Source of the DNA: Streptomyces sp. NK08204
GTDB taxonomy: Bacteria; Actinomycetota; Actinomycetes; Streptomycetales; Streptomycetaceae
Length of the DNA stretch: 64,000 bases
Direction of reading: 5' to 3'
NCBI RefSeq assembly: GCF_020400585.1
Contig: NZ_JAINVF010000019.1
Location: forward strand, 1-64,000
This document shows, piece by piece, positions 23,702 to 33,735 of this stretch. The notes under the pieces are model-generated. The model was given only the letters and a program-made list of their open reading frames with translations. It was not told the origin of the DNA and did no database searches. A program made the translations under genes and the position numbers. The first letter of the stretch is position 1. Each line of letters starts with the position of its first letter.

Positions 23702-25333
23702 TCAGCCCATGTGCGGGTAGGCGTAGTCGGTCGGCGGGACCAGGGTCTCCTTGATGGCCCGGGTCAGGGTCCAGCGCAGGAGGTTCTGCGGGGCGCCGGC
23801 CTTGTCATTGGTGCCGGAGGCACGGCCACCACCGAAGGGCTGCTGGCCGACGACGGCGCCGGTCGACTTGTCGTTGATGTAGAAGTTGCCCGCCGCGAAG
23901 CGGAGCTTCTCCATCGTGTAGGCGGCCGCCGCACGGTCGCCCGCGATGACCGAGCCGGTCAGGGCGTAGTCCGACACCGACTCCATCTGGGTCAGCATCT
24001 CGTCGTACTTGTCGTCCTCGTAGACGTACACGCCGAGGATCGGGCCGAAGTACTCCGTGCGGAAGATCTCGTTCTCCGGGTCGGTGGAGACGATGACCGT
24101 CGGACGGACGAAGTAGCCGACCGAGTCGTCGTAGGTGCCGCCTGCGACGATCGTGCAGGTCGGGTCCTCCTTGGCGCGGTCGATCGCGGCCTTGTTCTTG
24201 GCGAACGCACGCTCGTCGATCACGGCACCGATGAAGTTCGACAGGTCGGTGACGTCACCCATGGTCAGGTAGTCGACCTCGGCCGCGAACTCCTCCTTGA
24301 AACCGGAGTTCCAGATCGACGCCGGGATGTACGCCCGGGAGGTCGCGCTGCACTTCTGGCCCTGGTACTCGAAGGCACCGCGGGTCAGGGCGGTCTTCAG
24401 CACCGCGCGGTCGGCGCTCGGGTGCGCGACCAGGAAGTCCTTGCCGCCGGTCTCGCCGACCAGACGCGGGTAGGAGCGGTACTTCTCGATGTTGTTGCCG
24501 ACCGTCTTCCACAGGTACTGGAAGGTCTTGGTCGAGCCGGTGAAGTGGATGCCGGCCAGGTCCCGGTGCTCCAGCACGACCTTGGAGACCTCGATGCCGT
24601 CGCCGGTGACGAGGTTGATGACGCCCTTGGGCAGACCGGCCTCCTCCAGCAGCTGCATCAGCAGCACGGCGGCGTGGGTCTGGGTCGGGGACGGCTTCCA
24701 CACGACCACGTTGCCCATCAGGGCCGGGGCCGTCGGGAGGTTGGCCGCGATGGCGCTGAAGTTGAACGGCGTGATCGCGTAGACGAAGCCCTCCAGCGGG
24801 CGGTGGTCCAGCCGGTTCCACACGCCCGGGGAGTTCGCCGGGGGCTGCTCGGCCAGGATCTGGCGGGCGTAGTGGACGTTGAACCGCCAGAAGTCGACCA
24901 GCTCGCACGGGCTGTCGATCTCGGCCTGCTGGGCGGTCTTGGACTGGCCCAGCATGGTGGAGGCGGCGATGGTCTCGCGCCACGGGCCGGCCAGCAGCTC
25001 GGCGGCGCGCAGGATGATCGCCGCGCGGTCGTCGAAGGACATCGCGCGCCAGGCCGGCGCCGCGGCCAGGGCGGCGTCGACGGCGTCCTGGGCGTCCTGC
25101 TGGGTGGCGTTGCGCAGGGTGCCGATGACGGCCTTGTGGTTGTGCGGCTGGACCACCTGAATGGCCTCGCCGCCGCCCATCCGCTTCTGGCCGCCGATGG
25201 TCATCGGCAGGTCGATCGGGTTCTCGGCCAGCTCCTTCAGCTTGGCCTCAAGCCGGGCGCGCTCGGGCGAGCCGGGGGCGTAGCCGTGCACCGGCTCGTT
25301 GACGGGGGTGGGGACCTGGGTCACAGCGTCCAT
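23702..25333 (-). CDS. pruA: L-glutamate gamma-semialdehyde (1-pyrroline-5-carboxylate) dehydrogenase
   Basis: A 543-residue aldehyde dehydrogenase that oxidises P5C/glutamate semialdehyde to glutamate with NAD. Family marks: LEGFVYAITPFNFSAIAANLPTAPALMGN, IHFTGSTKTFQYLW, the general base Glu in LVGETGGKDFLVAH, and the catalytic Cys in YQGQKCSATSRAYIP. The length fits the stand-alone eukaryote/actinobacterial type (not a PutA fusion). It begins 38 bases after the proline dehydrogenase stop, so the two form one operon. Confidence 0.94.
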   Translation of the reverse strand: MDAVTQVPTPVNEPVHGYAPGSPERARLEAKLKELAENPIDLPMTIGGQKRMGGGEAIQVVQPHNHKAVIGTLRNATQQDAQDAVDAALAAAPAWRAMSFDDRAAIILRAAELLAGPWRETIAASTMLGQSKTAQQAEIDSPCELVDFWRFNVHYARQILAEQPPANSPGVWNRLDHRPLEGFVYAITPFNFSAIAANLPTAPALMGNVVVWKPSPTQTHAAVLLMQLLEEAGLPKGVINLVTGDGIEVSKVVLEHRDLAGIHFTGSTKTFQYLWKTVGNNIEKYRSYPRLVGETGGKDFLVAHPSADRAVLKTALTRGAFEYQGQKCSATSRAYIPASIWNSGFKEEFAAEVDYLTMGDVTDLSNFIGAVIDERAFAKNKAAIDRAKEDPTCTIVAGGTYDDSVGYFVRPTVIVSTDPENEIFRTEYFGPILGVYVYEDDKYDEMLTQMESVSDYALTGSVIAGDRAAAAYTMEKLRFAAGNFYINDKSTGAVVGQQPFGGGRASGTNDKAGAPQNLLRWTLTRAIKETLVPPTDYAYPHMG

Positions 25334-25371
25334 GAATCCGTAACTCCTTGATCTTGAGCGGGTGTTCGGGT

Positions 25372-26298
25372 TCAGCCCTTGCTGACCATGCTGCGGAGGA
25401 AGAAGCGCAGGTTCGCCGGCTTCTCGGCGAGCCTGCGCATGAAGTAGCCGTACCAGTCGGTGCCGTAGGCGGTGTAGACACGCATGCGGTGGCCCTCGGC
25501 GGCCAGACGCAGGTGCTCGTCGCTGCGGATGCCGTAGAGCATCTGGAACTCGTACTCGTCAAGCTTGCGGCCGGCCTTGTGGGCCAGCTCCTGCCCGATG
25601 GCGATCAGGCGCGGGTCGTGGGACCCGATCATCGGGTAGCCCTCGCCCTCCATCAGGATCCGCAGGATCCGCACGTACGCCTTGTCGATCTCCGGCTTCT
25701 GCTGGTAGGCGACCTCGGCGGGCTCCTTGTACGCGCCCTTCACCAGGCGGACGCGGCTGCCGCTCTCCGCGAGGCGGCGGGCGTCGGCCTCGGTGCGGAA
25801 GAGGTAGGCCTGGATGACGCAGCCGGTCTGCGGGAAGTCCTTGCGCAGCTCCTCGTGGATGGCGAACATCGAGTCGAGGGTGGTGTGATCCTCGGCGTCG
25901 AGGGTCACGGTCGTACCGATGGCGGCGGCGGCCTCGACCACCGGGCGGACGTTCGCCAGCGCCAGCTCGTGGCCGCCGGACAGGGCCTGCCCGAACATGG
26001 ACAGCTTGACGGACATCTCGACCTTCTCACCCAGCTCCAGCTGCCGGAGGTGGTCGATCAGCTCCAGGTACGCGTCCCGGGCGGCGGTGGCCTGCTCGGG
26101 GGTGGTGATGTCCTCGCCGACGACGTCCATCGTCAGTTCCAGGCCCTTGGCCGTCAGATCCTTGATGATCGGGACGACGTCGGCCACGGTCTCGCCGGGG
26201 ATGAACCGGTCGACGACCTGCTTGGTCACCGGGGCCGCCGAGATAAGGCGTCGCATCCGGTCGCTGCGCGACGCGGCGAGAATCACGGGACCCAGCAC
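25372..26298 (-). CDS. proline dehydrogenase
   Basis: A 308-residue monofunctional FAD proline dehydrogenase that makes P5C from proline. The TIM-barrel carries DVVGEDITTPEQATAARDAYLELI, SVKLSMFGQALSGG, VTLDAEDHTTLDSMF, QAYLFRTEADARRLAE, RLVKGAYKEP and FQMLYGIRSDEHLRLAAEGHRMRVYTAYGTDWYGYFMRRLAE. I use the GTG at 26298 (LGPVILAASRSDRMRRLI), which has a strong GGAGG 7 bases upstream; the ORF is open 39 codons further with no support. First gene of the prodh-pruA operon, divergent from the PucR-type regulator. The 182-base control region contains the small palindrome CCGATCGTCGG (26388-26398). Confidence 0.93.
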   Translation of the reverse strand: MLGPVILAASRSDRMRRLISAAPVTKQVVDRFIPGETVADVVPIIKDLTAKGLELTMDVVGEDITTPEQATAARDAYLELIDHLRQLELGEKVEMSVKLSMFGQALSGGHELALANVRPVVEAAAAIGTTVTLDAEDHTTLDSMFAIHEELRKDFPQTGCVIQAYLFRTEADARRLAESGSRVRLVKGAYKEPAEVAYQQKPEIDKAYVRILRILMEGEGYPMIGSHDPRLIAIGQELAHKAGRKLDEYEFQMLYGIRSDEHLRLAAEGHRMRVYTAYGTDWYGYFMRRLAEKPANLRFFLRSMVSKG

Positions 26299-26480
26299 GG
26301 GGCACCTCCACAGAAACGCATCAGAACGGCCGCCACCCGACGTTTCGGGTACGGCACGGAGAACCACCGTGAAACCTAAGGATCTCCCCGATCGTCGGCC
26401 ATCTACAGCTGTCACGCATCCGTGCCCGGAATCTCAGACAGTTGTATGAAGGCGATCGTGAAATGCGGGAGAATGCCCGA

Positions 26481-27941
26481 GTGACGTCGGAACACAGGGG
26501 TGACTACCAGGAGCTGGTGGACGAGATCTCGGAGCTGCTGGGCGCGCCGGCGACCCTGGAGAACCGGGACTTCGAGCTGATCGCCTTCGGCGCGTACGAC
26601 AGCGAGGGCGAGCTGGATCCCTCGGCGCTGGACCCCGTGCGGACCCGCTCGATCCTGACCCGGCGCTCCACCGCCACGGTGCGGTCGTGGTTCGAGGGCT
26701 TCGGCATCACGCGCGCGACCGGGCCGGTCCGCATCCCGGCGAGCCCGGAGGCCGGCGTCTACCGCGGCCGGATCTGCCTGCCGGTGCGCCACCGGGGGGT
26801 GGTCCTCGGCTATGTCTGGCTGCTGGACGACGATCCGGGGCCGACGGACGCACAGCTGGCCGCCGCCATGCAGGTGACCGGGCGGATCGGCGCGCTGCTC
26901 GCGGACGAGGCGCAGGCCGGCGCCGGGCTGAGCAGGGAGCTGCGGGCGGTGCTCACCGCGGAGCACGGCTGGCAGCGGGACATGGCGGTGGCCGACCTCC
27001 GCACCGCCCTCGGCGCCCGCGCGGACGGCCCCCACACCCTGGTGTGCGTCGCCCCCTGGCCCTCCGCCGACCCCGACGACGCCCCCTCCCCGCGCACGAT
27101 CCCGCACGCCGCGGCGCTGTGCACGCTGCCGTGGGGCGTGACCGGGCAGAGCCTCGCGGTGCTGGTCAGGCTGCGCAGCACGGACGTGGCGGTCCCGGCC
27201 CTGACGGCGGCCTCACGGCTGCTGAGGGAGGCCGACGGGGGCAGGGGCACGGGGACGCGGGCAGCGACGGGGCCCACGGCGAGGGGGCAGGGCGCGGCGG
27301 CGCGGGCAGCGGCAGGACAGGCCGCACCGGGGCCCGCAGCGACCGGGCAGGACGGTCCGGGGACCGGATCGACGGGCCCCGGAGCGGCGGGGCAGGGTGC
27401 GGCGGGGCCGGGGACGTCGGCACGGGGAACCCCGGTGCGGGGCCCGGAGGCACGAGGCGCCGGGGCGCGTGCCGCCGCCGTGGTGGCGACGGGGTTCGGC
27501 GGAGCGGCCTCGGTGGCCGCGCTCACCTCGGTCGCCGCCGGGGTCGGCGAGCCGCGCACCGGTCTCACCGAGCTGGGCACGGTCTGGCAGGAGGCCTGCG
27601 CCGCCGCGCGCGCCGCGCTGGCCGAGCCACGGCTCGGGCCGGTCGCCGAGTGGGCGCGCATCGGGCCGTACCGGCTGCTGACCGCACTGCCGCCGGAGGC
27701 CGCCCACGATCCCGCGGCCGGCCCGCTCCTCGCCCCCGCGCACCACGATCTGGCGCGCACCGCCGAGGTGTACCTCGACTGCGCGGGCCAGGCCGGCCGC
27801 ACGGCGGCCGAGCTGGGCATCCACCGGCAGACGCTGTACTACCGGCTGTCCCGGGTGGAGCAGCTGACGGGCCTGGACCTGGACGACGGCGAGGACCGGC
27901 TGCTGCTGCACATGGCACTGAAGCGGGCCCGGCTGGGCTGA
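26481..27941 (+). CDS. PucR/CdaR-type regulator with low-complexity insertion
   Basis: A 486-residue regulator. The C-terminus has the PucR HTH_30 domain (RTAAELGIHRQTLYYRLSRVEQLTGLDLDD) and is preceded by a GGDEF-like/sensor region. Between about residues 240 and 330 lies a low-complexity stretch of Gly, Ala, Pro, Thr and Arg (for example TGPTARGQGAAARAAAGQ) that interrupts the sensor part. The stretch is in frame with normal codon bias and looks like an expanded linker. The GTG at 26481 is selected because GGGAG stands 9 bases before it; ATGs at 26442 and 26463 are in frame. It is divergent from proline dehydrogenase/pruA, which it probably regulates in response to proline. Confidence 0.85.
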   Translation: MTSEHRGDYQELVDEISELLGAPATLENRDFELIAFGAYDSEGELDPSALDPVRTRSILTRRSTATVRSWFEGFGITRATGPVRIPASPEAGVYRGRICLPVRHRGVVLGYVWLLDDDPGPTDAQLAAAMQVTGRIGALLADEAQAGAGLSRELRAVLTAEHGWQRDMAVADLRTALGARADGPHTLVCVAPWPSADPDDAPSPRTIPHAAALCTLPWGVTGQSLAVLVRLRSTDVAVPALTAASRLLREADGGRGTGTRAATGPTARGQGAAARAAAGQAAPGPAATGQDGPGTGSTGPGAAGQGAAGPGTSARGTPVRGPEARGAGARAAAVVATGFGGAASVAALTSVAAGVGEPRTGLTELGTVWQEACAAARAALAEPRLGPVAEWARIGPYRLLTALPPEAAHDPAAGPLLAPAHHDLARTAEVYLDCAGQAGRTAAELGIHRQTLYYRLSRVEQLTGLDLDDGEDRLLLHMALKRARLG

Positions 27942-27953
27942 CGGCGGCGCCGC

Positions 27954-28532
27954 TCAGCTCTTCGCGGCGGCCTCGATGATCTGCCGCAGCCCCTCGGTGA
28001 GCGCGTCGCCGTCGGGTGCGGTCTTCGGGTCGAAGGTCCACTGCGCGATGAGCCCGGTCATCAGGGTCATGTAGAACTTTCCGAGCGTGTCCGCCGTCTC
28101 GTCGGACACCTGCTCCTCCGGCACGCCCTGGATGATGGAGACGAGCCCGCGCCCGCCCTCCCGCTGCGCACGGGCCAGGTGCTCACGTACCGCAGGCATG
28201 TCGATGGTCATGACCTCCATGCTGAGCCGCCAGATGGAGCCGGGCTCCCGCATGGTGCCGACGATGTTCGACCACACCCACCGGAAGCGCTCCAGTGAAC
28301 CGGGCGCGCCTCCGGCCTCGGCGCCCCCGCTCCCGTCGAAGGCGTCGGACGCGTTCTCCACCAGGGCGACGTAGGCCTGCGCCAGCAGCGCGTCCTTGGA
28401 GCCGTAGTGGTAGCCGATCGACGCCAGGTTGGTCCCCGAGACCTTCACGATGTCCCGCGCGGTCGTCCGCGCGAAGCCCTTCTCCAGCAGGCAGCGCTTG
28501 GCGCCTTCGAGCAGATCCTCACGGTGTCCCAT
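27954..28532 (-). CDS. TetR family repressor of the adjacent MFS pump
   Basis: A 192-residue TetR protein. HTH: HREDLLEGAKRCLLEKGFARTTARDIVKVSGTNLASIGYHYGSKDALLAQA. The ligand-binding domain is of the TetR_C type seen with efflux pumps. The ATG at 28532 gives the standard start; the frame is open 15 codons upstream. It is divergent from the MFS gene, with a TAGAC-N4-GTCTA palindrome between them, the usual autoregulated repressor/pump pair. Confidence 0.9.
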   Translation of the reverse strand: MGHREDLLEGAKRCLLEKGFARTTARDIVKVSGTNLASIGYHYGSKDALLAQAYVALVENASDAFDGSGGAEAGGAPGSLERFRWVWSNIVGTMREPGSIWRLSMEVMTIDMPAVREHLARAQREGGRGLVSIIQGVPEEQVSDETADTLGKFYMTLMTGLIAQWTFDPKTAPDGDALTEGLRQIIEAAAKS

Positions 28533-28594
28533 GGCCGTCACCCTACTCCACGATTCATACACGCGTCCTAGACACATGTATTACACAGACGTTC

Positions 28595-28608
28595 TAGACA
28601 AGCGTCTA
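28595..28608. promoter_or_regulatory. TetR-type operator between tetR and MFS genes
   Basis: TAGACAAGCGTCTA is a 5-bp perfect inverted repeat with 4-base centre, embedded in further copies of GTC/TAGAC (for example CCTAGACACATG at about 28567), 23 bases before the MFS ATG. A cluster of half-sites suggests cooperative binding. Confidence 0.55.
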
Positions 28609-28630
28609 AGACGTGCGTACATTCCTCGGC

Positions 28631-30172
28631 ATGACGAACCCGACGAGCACCGTCCCGAGCACCACACCGATCACTCCTCCGCCCACCACCCGCGCCGGAC
28701 GGCGTGAGTGGACCGCTCTCGGCGTGCTGATGCTCCCGCTGCTGCTGGTCTCGATGGACGTCTCGGTCCTGTACTTCGCGGCCCCCGCGATCAGCGCCGA
28801 CCTGCGGCCGAGCGGCACCCAGCAGCTGTGGATCTTCGACGTCTACGGCTTCGTCCTGGCCGGGCTGCTGATGACGATGGGGTCGATCGGTGACCGCATC
28901 GGCCGCCGCAGGCTCCTGCTGACGGGCGCCGTCGCCTTCAGCGCCGCGTCGGTCCTCGCCGCCTACGCGGACAGCGCCGAGACGCTGATCGCGGCCCGCG
29001 CGATCCTCGGGATCGGCGGCGCGACCCTGATGCCGTCGACCATGGCCCTGCTGCGCACGATGTTCACCGACCCCGCCGAGCGGGCGAAGGTGCTCGGGCT
29101 GTGGTCCGGCGTGATGACCGGAGGTGTCGCGCTGGGCTCGGTGATGAGCGGCATCCTCGTCGAGCACTTCTGGTGGGGCTCGGTCTTCCTGGTCAACCTG
29201 CCCGCGATGGCCCTGCTGCTGATACTCGGCCCGGTGCTGCTGCCCGAGGCGAAGAACCCGGACCCCGGCCGCTTCGACTGGCTGAGTGTGCCGCTGTCGA
29301 TGGCCGCCGTGCTCCCCGTGATCTACGGCCTGAAGGAGATCCCCTCCGAGGGCTGGCACCCGCGGTACGTCGTCTCGGTGGCGGCCGGTGTGCTGTGCGC
29401 CGCGCTCTTCGTCCGCCGTCAGCGCACCGCGGCCTCCCCGCTGGTCCCGCCGGCCCTGCTGCGGGGCCGCGGCTTCGCCCCGGCGATGGTCCTGAACCTG
29501 GCCTCGGCGTTCGGGATGATGGGCTCGGCGATCTTCACCACGCAGTACCTGCAGTCGGTGCTCGGCAAGAGCCCGCTCTCGGCCGCGCTGTGGAGCCTGC
29601 TCCCGTCGGTGCTGATCGGCGTCGCGGGCCCGGTCACCGGGGTGCTCGTCGCCCGTGGCGCGGGCCGCGGCCCTGTCGTCGCCACCGGCTTCGCCATCTC
29701 GGCGGCCGGCTACACCCTGCTCGTCTTCACCGGCACCAGCTCCCTGTGGCTCGTGCTGGCGGCGGCCGGTGTCCTCGCCTCCGGGGTGGTCATGGTGATG
29801 TCCCAGCTGACCGACCTGGCCATGAGCACGGCACCGCTGGAGCGTGCGGGCACGGCCTCCTCGCTCCTGGAGACCGGCACGGAGTTCGGCGGCGCCCTCG
29901 GCATGGCGGTCCTGGGCTCCATCGGTACGGCGGTCTACCGCCACGAGATGCCGTCCTCGGCCCCGTCGACGGCCCGGGAGACCCTGGGCGGCGCCCTGGC
30001 AACGGCCGCCCGTCTGCCCGGCCGTACCGGCGAGCCCCTGCTCGCCACCGCCCGCGAGGCGTTCACCACCGGGATGCACGGGGCGGCGATCGCCGGGGCG
30101 GCGGTCCTGGCGGTGGCTGCGCTGGGGGCGGCGGTGACGCTGCGGGGGACCGGGGTCAGGGACGACGAGTAG
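28631..30172 (+). CDS. MFS drug-efflux transporter, DHA2 (14 TMS) family
   Basis: A 513-residue proton-driven efflux pump. The first helix region WTALGVLMLPLLLVSMDVSVLYFAAPAIS, motif A GSIGDRIGRRRLLL, the GIGGATLMPSTMALLRTMF stretch and motif C-like VMTGGVALGSVMSGIL are those of SmvA/QacA-like transporters. About 14 helices are visible. Start at the ATG at 28631; a GTG six codons upstream is in frame but overlaps operator half-sites. Substrate unknown; quaternary ammonium compounds and dyes are typical. Confidence 0.9.
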   Translation: MTNPTSTVPSTTPITPPPTTRAGRREWTALGVLMLPLLLVSMDVSVLYFAAPAISADLRPSGTQQLWIFDVYGFVLAGLLMTMGSIGDRIGRRRLLLTGAVAFSAASVLAAYADSAETLIAARAILGIGGATLMPSTMALLRTMFTDPAERAKVLGLWSGVMTGGVALGSVMSGILVEHFWWGSVFLVNLPAMALLLILGPVLLPEAKNPDPGRFDWLSVPLSMAAVLPVIYGLKEIPSEGWHPRYVVSVAAGVLCAALFVRRQRTAASPLVPPALLRGRGFAPAMVLNLASAFGMMGSAIFTTQYLQSVLGKSPLSAALWSLLPSVLIGVAGPVTGVLVARGAGRGPVVATGFAISAAGYTLLVFTGTSSLWLVLAAAGVLASGVVMVMSQLTDLAMSTAPLERAGTASSLLETGTEFGGALGMAVLGSIGTAVYRHEMPSSAPSTARETLGGALATAARLPGRTGEPLLATAREAFTTGMHGAAIAGAAVLAVAALGAAVTLRGTGVRDDE

Positions 30173-30185
30173 GGGGCGACACAAA

Positions 30186-30227
30186 AGCGCCGGGCGGGCT
30201 GAGAGAGACCTCAGCCCGCCCGGCGCT
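30186..30227. terminator. bidirectional hairpin between MFS gene and serA
   Basis: An 18-bp perfect stem (AGCGCCGGGCGGGCTGAG with its complement) over a 6-base loop lies between two convergent genes, 14 bases from the MFS stop and 13 from the serA stop. Confidence 0.85.
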
Positions 30228-30239
30228 CGTACGTACGCG

Positions 30240-31829
30240 TCAGACCAGGTTCACCGAGCGGGCGGACGTCGCACCGATCTCGGAGGCGACCTCGGCCAGC
30301 ACACCGGGGGCCACCGTGTCGTCGACGGTCAGCACCGCCAGCGCCTCCCCGCCGGCCGCCGCACGGGCCACCTGCATGCCGGCGATGTTGATGCCCGCCT
30401 CGCCGAGGATGCGGCCGACGGTGCCGACGACACCCGGACGGTCCTCGTAACGCAGGACGACCATGTGGTCGGCGAGGGCCAGGTCGACGTCGTAGTCGCC
30501 GACCGCGACGATCTTCTGGACGTGCTTCGGACCGGCCAGCGTGCCGGAGACCGACACTTCCTCGCCGCCCGCGAGCGTGCCGCGCACGGTCACGACGTTG
30601 CGGTGGTCGGCGGACTCCGAGCTGGTGGTCAGGCGCACCTCGACGCCGCGCTCCTGCGCGAACAGGGGCGCGTTGACGTACGACACCGTCTCGTCCACGA
30701 CGTCCTCGAAGACGCCCTTGAGCGCGGACAGCTCCAGCACCTTCACGTCGTGCTGGGTGATCTCGCCGTACACCTCGACATCGAGGCGGACCGCGACCTC
30801 ACCGGCGAGCGCGGTGAAGATGCGGCCGAGGCGCTCGGCGAGCGGCAGACCCGGCTTGACGTCCTCGGCGATGACACCGCCCTGGACGTTCACCGCGTCC
30901 GGGACCAGCTCGCCGGCGAGGGCGAGGCGGACCGACTTGGCGACGGCGATACCGGCCTTCTCCTGCGCCTCGTCCGTCGACGCTCCCAGGTGCGGGGTGC
31001 AGACCACCTGGTCCAGCTCGAACAGCGGGGAGTCGGTGCACGGCTCCTTGGCGTACACGTCGAGGCCGGCGCCGGCGACCCGGCCCTCCTTCAGCGCCGC
31101 GTACAGCGCCGCCTCGTCCACGATGCCGCCGCGTGCGGCGTTGACGACGCGCACGGACGGCTTGACCTTGCGCAGCGCCTCGTCGCCGATGAGGCCGAGG
31201 GTCTCGGGGGTCTTGGGCAGGTGGACGGTGATGAAGTCGGAGACCTCCAGCAGCTCGTCCAGGGACAGCACCTTGACGCCCATCTGCGCGGCCCGCGCGG
31301 GCTGCACGTAGGGGTCGTAGGCGACGACCTTCATGCCGAACGCGGACATGCGCTGGGCCACGAGGGCACCGATGCGGCCGAGGCCGACGACACCGAGGGT
31401 CTTCTCGGCCAGCTCGACGCCCGTGTACTTGCTGCGCTTCCACTCGCCGTTCTTCAGCGCGGTGTTGGCCTGCGGGATGTTGCGGGCGCTGGCGAGGATG
31501 AGGCCGCAGGCCAGCTCGGCCGCGGTCACGATGTTGGAGGTGGGGGCGTTGACGACCATCACGCCGGCCTTGGTGGCGGCGGAGACGTCGACGTTGTCCA
31601 GGCCGACGCCGGCGCGGGCGACGACCTTGAGCTTCTTCGCCGCGGCGATGGCCTCGGCATCGACCTTGGTGGCGGAGCGGATCAGGATCGCGTCGACATC
31701 CGCGATGGCCGGAAGCAGTTCGGCCCGGTCGGCTCCGTTGCAGTGCCGGATCTCGAAGTCCGGTCCCAGTGCGTCGACGGTGGCGGGCGACAGCTCTTCA
31801 GCGATGAGTACGACGGGTTTCGAGCTCAC
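30240..31829 (-). CDS. serA: D-3-phosphoglycerate dehydrogenase (long type)
   Basis: A 529-residue NAD-dependent enzyme for the first step of serine synthesis. The catalytic/nucleotide-binding core shows VVARAGVGLDNVDV, LGVVGLGRIGALVAQRM, RVVNAARGGIVDEAAL and VCTPHLGASTDEAQEKAG (catalytic His in TPHLGAST). It continues with the ASB (allosteric substrate binding) domain and a C-terminal ACT domain (MVVLRYEDRPGVVGTVGRILGEAGINIAGMQVAR), as in the mycobacterial enzyme that is inhibited by serine. It lies downstream of ilvC on the same strand but 231 bases away with a hairpin between, so it is probably a separate unit. Confidence 0.95.
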   Translation of the reverse strand: MSSKPVVLIAEELSPATVDALGPDFEIRHCNGADRAELLPAIADVDAILIRSATKVDAEAIAAAKKLKVVARAGVGLDNVDVSAATKAGVMVVNAPTSNIVTAAELACGLILASARNIPQANTALKNGEWKRSKYTGVELAEKTLGVVGLGRIGALVAQRMSAFGMKVVAYDPYVQPARAAQMGVKVLSLDELLEVSDFITVHLPKTPETLGLIGDEALRKVKPSVRVVNAARGGIVDEAALYAALKEGRVAGAGLDVYAKEPCTDSPLFELDQVVCTPHLGASTDEAQEKAGIAVAKSVRLALAGELVPDAVNVQGGVIAEDVKPGLPLAERLGRIFTALAGEVAVRLDVEVYGEITQHDVKVLELSALKGVFEDVVDETVSYVNAPLFAQERGVEVRLTTSSESADHRNVVTVRGTLAGGEEVSVSGTLAGPKHVQKIVAVGDYDVDLALADHMVVLRYEDRPGVVGTVGRILGEAGINIAGMQVARAAAGGEALAVLTVDDTVAPGVLAEVASEIGATSARSVNLV

Positions 31830-31950
31830 GTGAGGTCCTCACAAGTCCAGAGCATGCGGACGGCCGTCCCAACGGCCGCAGGCGGAGGAGGGGGGCTAGC
31901 CGCGGAAGACGCACGACGCTGTGGGCCTGACGCGTGTTGTTGAGAAGTGT

Positions 31951-31981
31951 AGTGGCGCGAAGGGCATGTTATTGCGCCACT
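31951..31981. promoter_or_regulatory. perfect inverted repeat upstream of serA
   Basis: AGTGGCGC at 31951-31958 and GCGCCACT at 31974-31981 form a perfect 8-bp inverted repeat with 15-base spacing, in the A/T-richer part of the ilvC-serA gap, 122 bases before the serA start. It could be a regulator site near the serA promoter. Confidence 0.4.
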
Positions 31982-32020
31982 GCGGAAGTATCACCCGTCT
32001 GTGGCTGGACGGGGTGGACA

Positions 32021-32049
32021 ACGGGCCGGAGCAGTCCGCCCCGGCCCGT
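32021..32049 (-). terminator. hairpin downstream of ilvC
   Basis: ACGGGCCGG and CCGGCCCGT form a perfect 9-bp stem over an 11-base loop, 12 bases after the ilvC stop. Confidence 0.65.
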
Positions 32050-32060
32050 GTCACGAGGCT

Positions 32061-33059
<999 letters not shown>

Positions 33060-33190
33060 TTTGGGTTCTCTCCTTGGTGTGCAGATGGTGCGTCCCACCG
33101 TATGACGGTGAGAGGGGTGAAAGTTCGGGGGTCTCGGCATACGGGCGGCGCGTGCCGCCCGTATTCAGCCTTGCGTGGGCCGGTACCGGC

Positions 33191-33715
33191 TCACGCGGTC
33201 CGGTCGAGGGCGCGCAGCGAGCGGTCCGTGATCGAACGGGCGCCGCGGCCGATCGCGATCGTGCCGGACTGGACCAGCTCCTTGATGCCGAACGGCTCCA
33301 GCATCTTGAGCATGGCGGACAGCTTGTCGCTGGATCCGGTGGCCTCGATCGTCACGGCCTCCGGGGAGACGTCGACGGTCTTGGCGCGGAACAGCTGGAC
33401 GATCTCGACGATCTGGGAGCGGGTCTCGTTGTCGGCGCGGACCTTCACCAGAACGAGTTCGCGCTGAACGGCCTGGCCGGGCTCCAGCTCGACGATCTTG
33501 AGCACGTTGACGAGCTTGTTGAGCTGCTTGGTCACCTGCTCCAGCGGCAGGTCCTCGACGTTCACCACGATGGTGATGCGGGAGATGTCGGGGTGCTCGG
33601 TGACGCCGACCGCGAGCGAGTCGATGTTGAAGCCGCGGCGGGAGAACAGGGCGGCGATGCGGGCGAGGATGCCCGGCGTGTTCTCCACCAGGACGGAGAG
33701 CGTGTGCTTGGACAT
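33191..33715 (-). CDS. ilvN: acetolactate synthase regulatory (small) subunit
   Basis: A 174-residue regulatory subunit. The N-terminal ACT domain (HTLSVLVENTPGILARIAALFSRRGFNIDSLAVGVTE) binds valine for feedback control; the C-terminal ALS_ss_C domain (RELVLVKVRADNETRSQIVEIVQLFRAKTVDVSPEAVTIEATG) follows. The ATG at 33715 lies 20 bases after the ilvB stop, giving tight coupling with the catalytic subunit. Confidence 0.95.
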   Translation of the reverse strand: MSKHTLSVLVENTPGILARIAALFSRRGFNIDSLAVGVTEHPDISRITIVVNVEDLPLEQVTKQLNKLVNVLKIVELEPGQAVQRELVLVKVRADNETRSQIVEIVQLFRAKTVDVSPEAVTIEATGSSDKLSAMLKMLEPFGIKELVQSGTIAIGRGARSITDRSLRALDRTA

Positions 33716-33735
33716 GTTCTTGACTCGGCTCTCTC

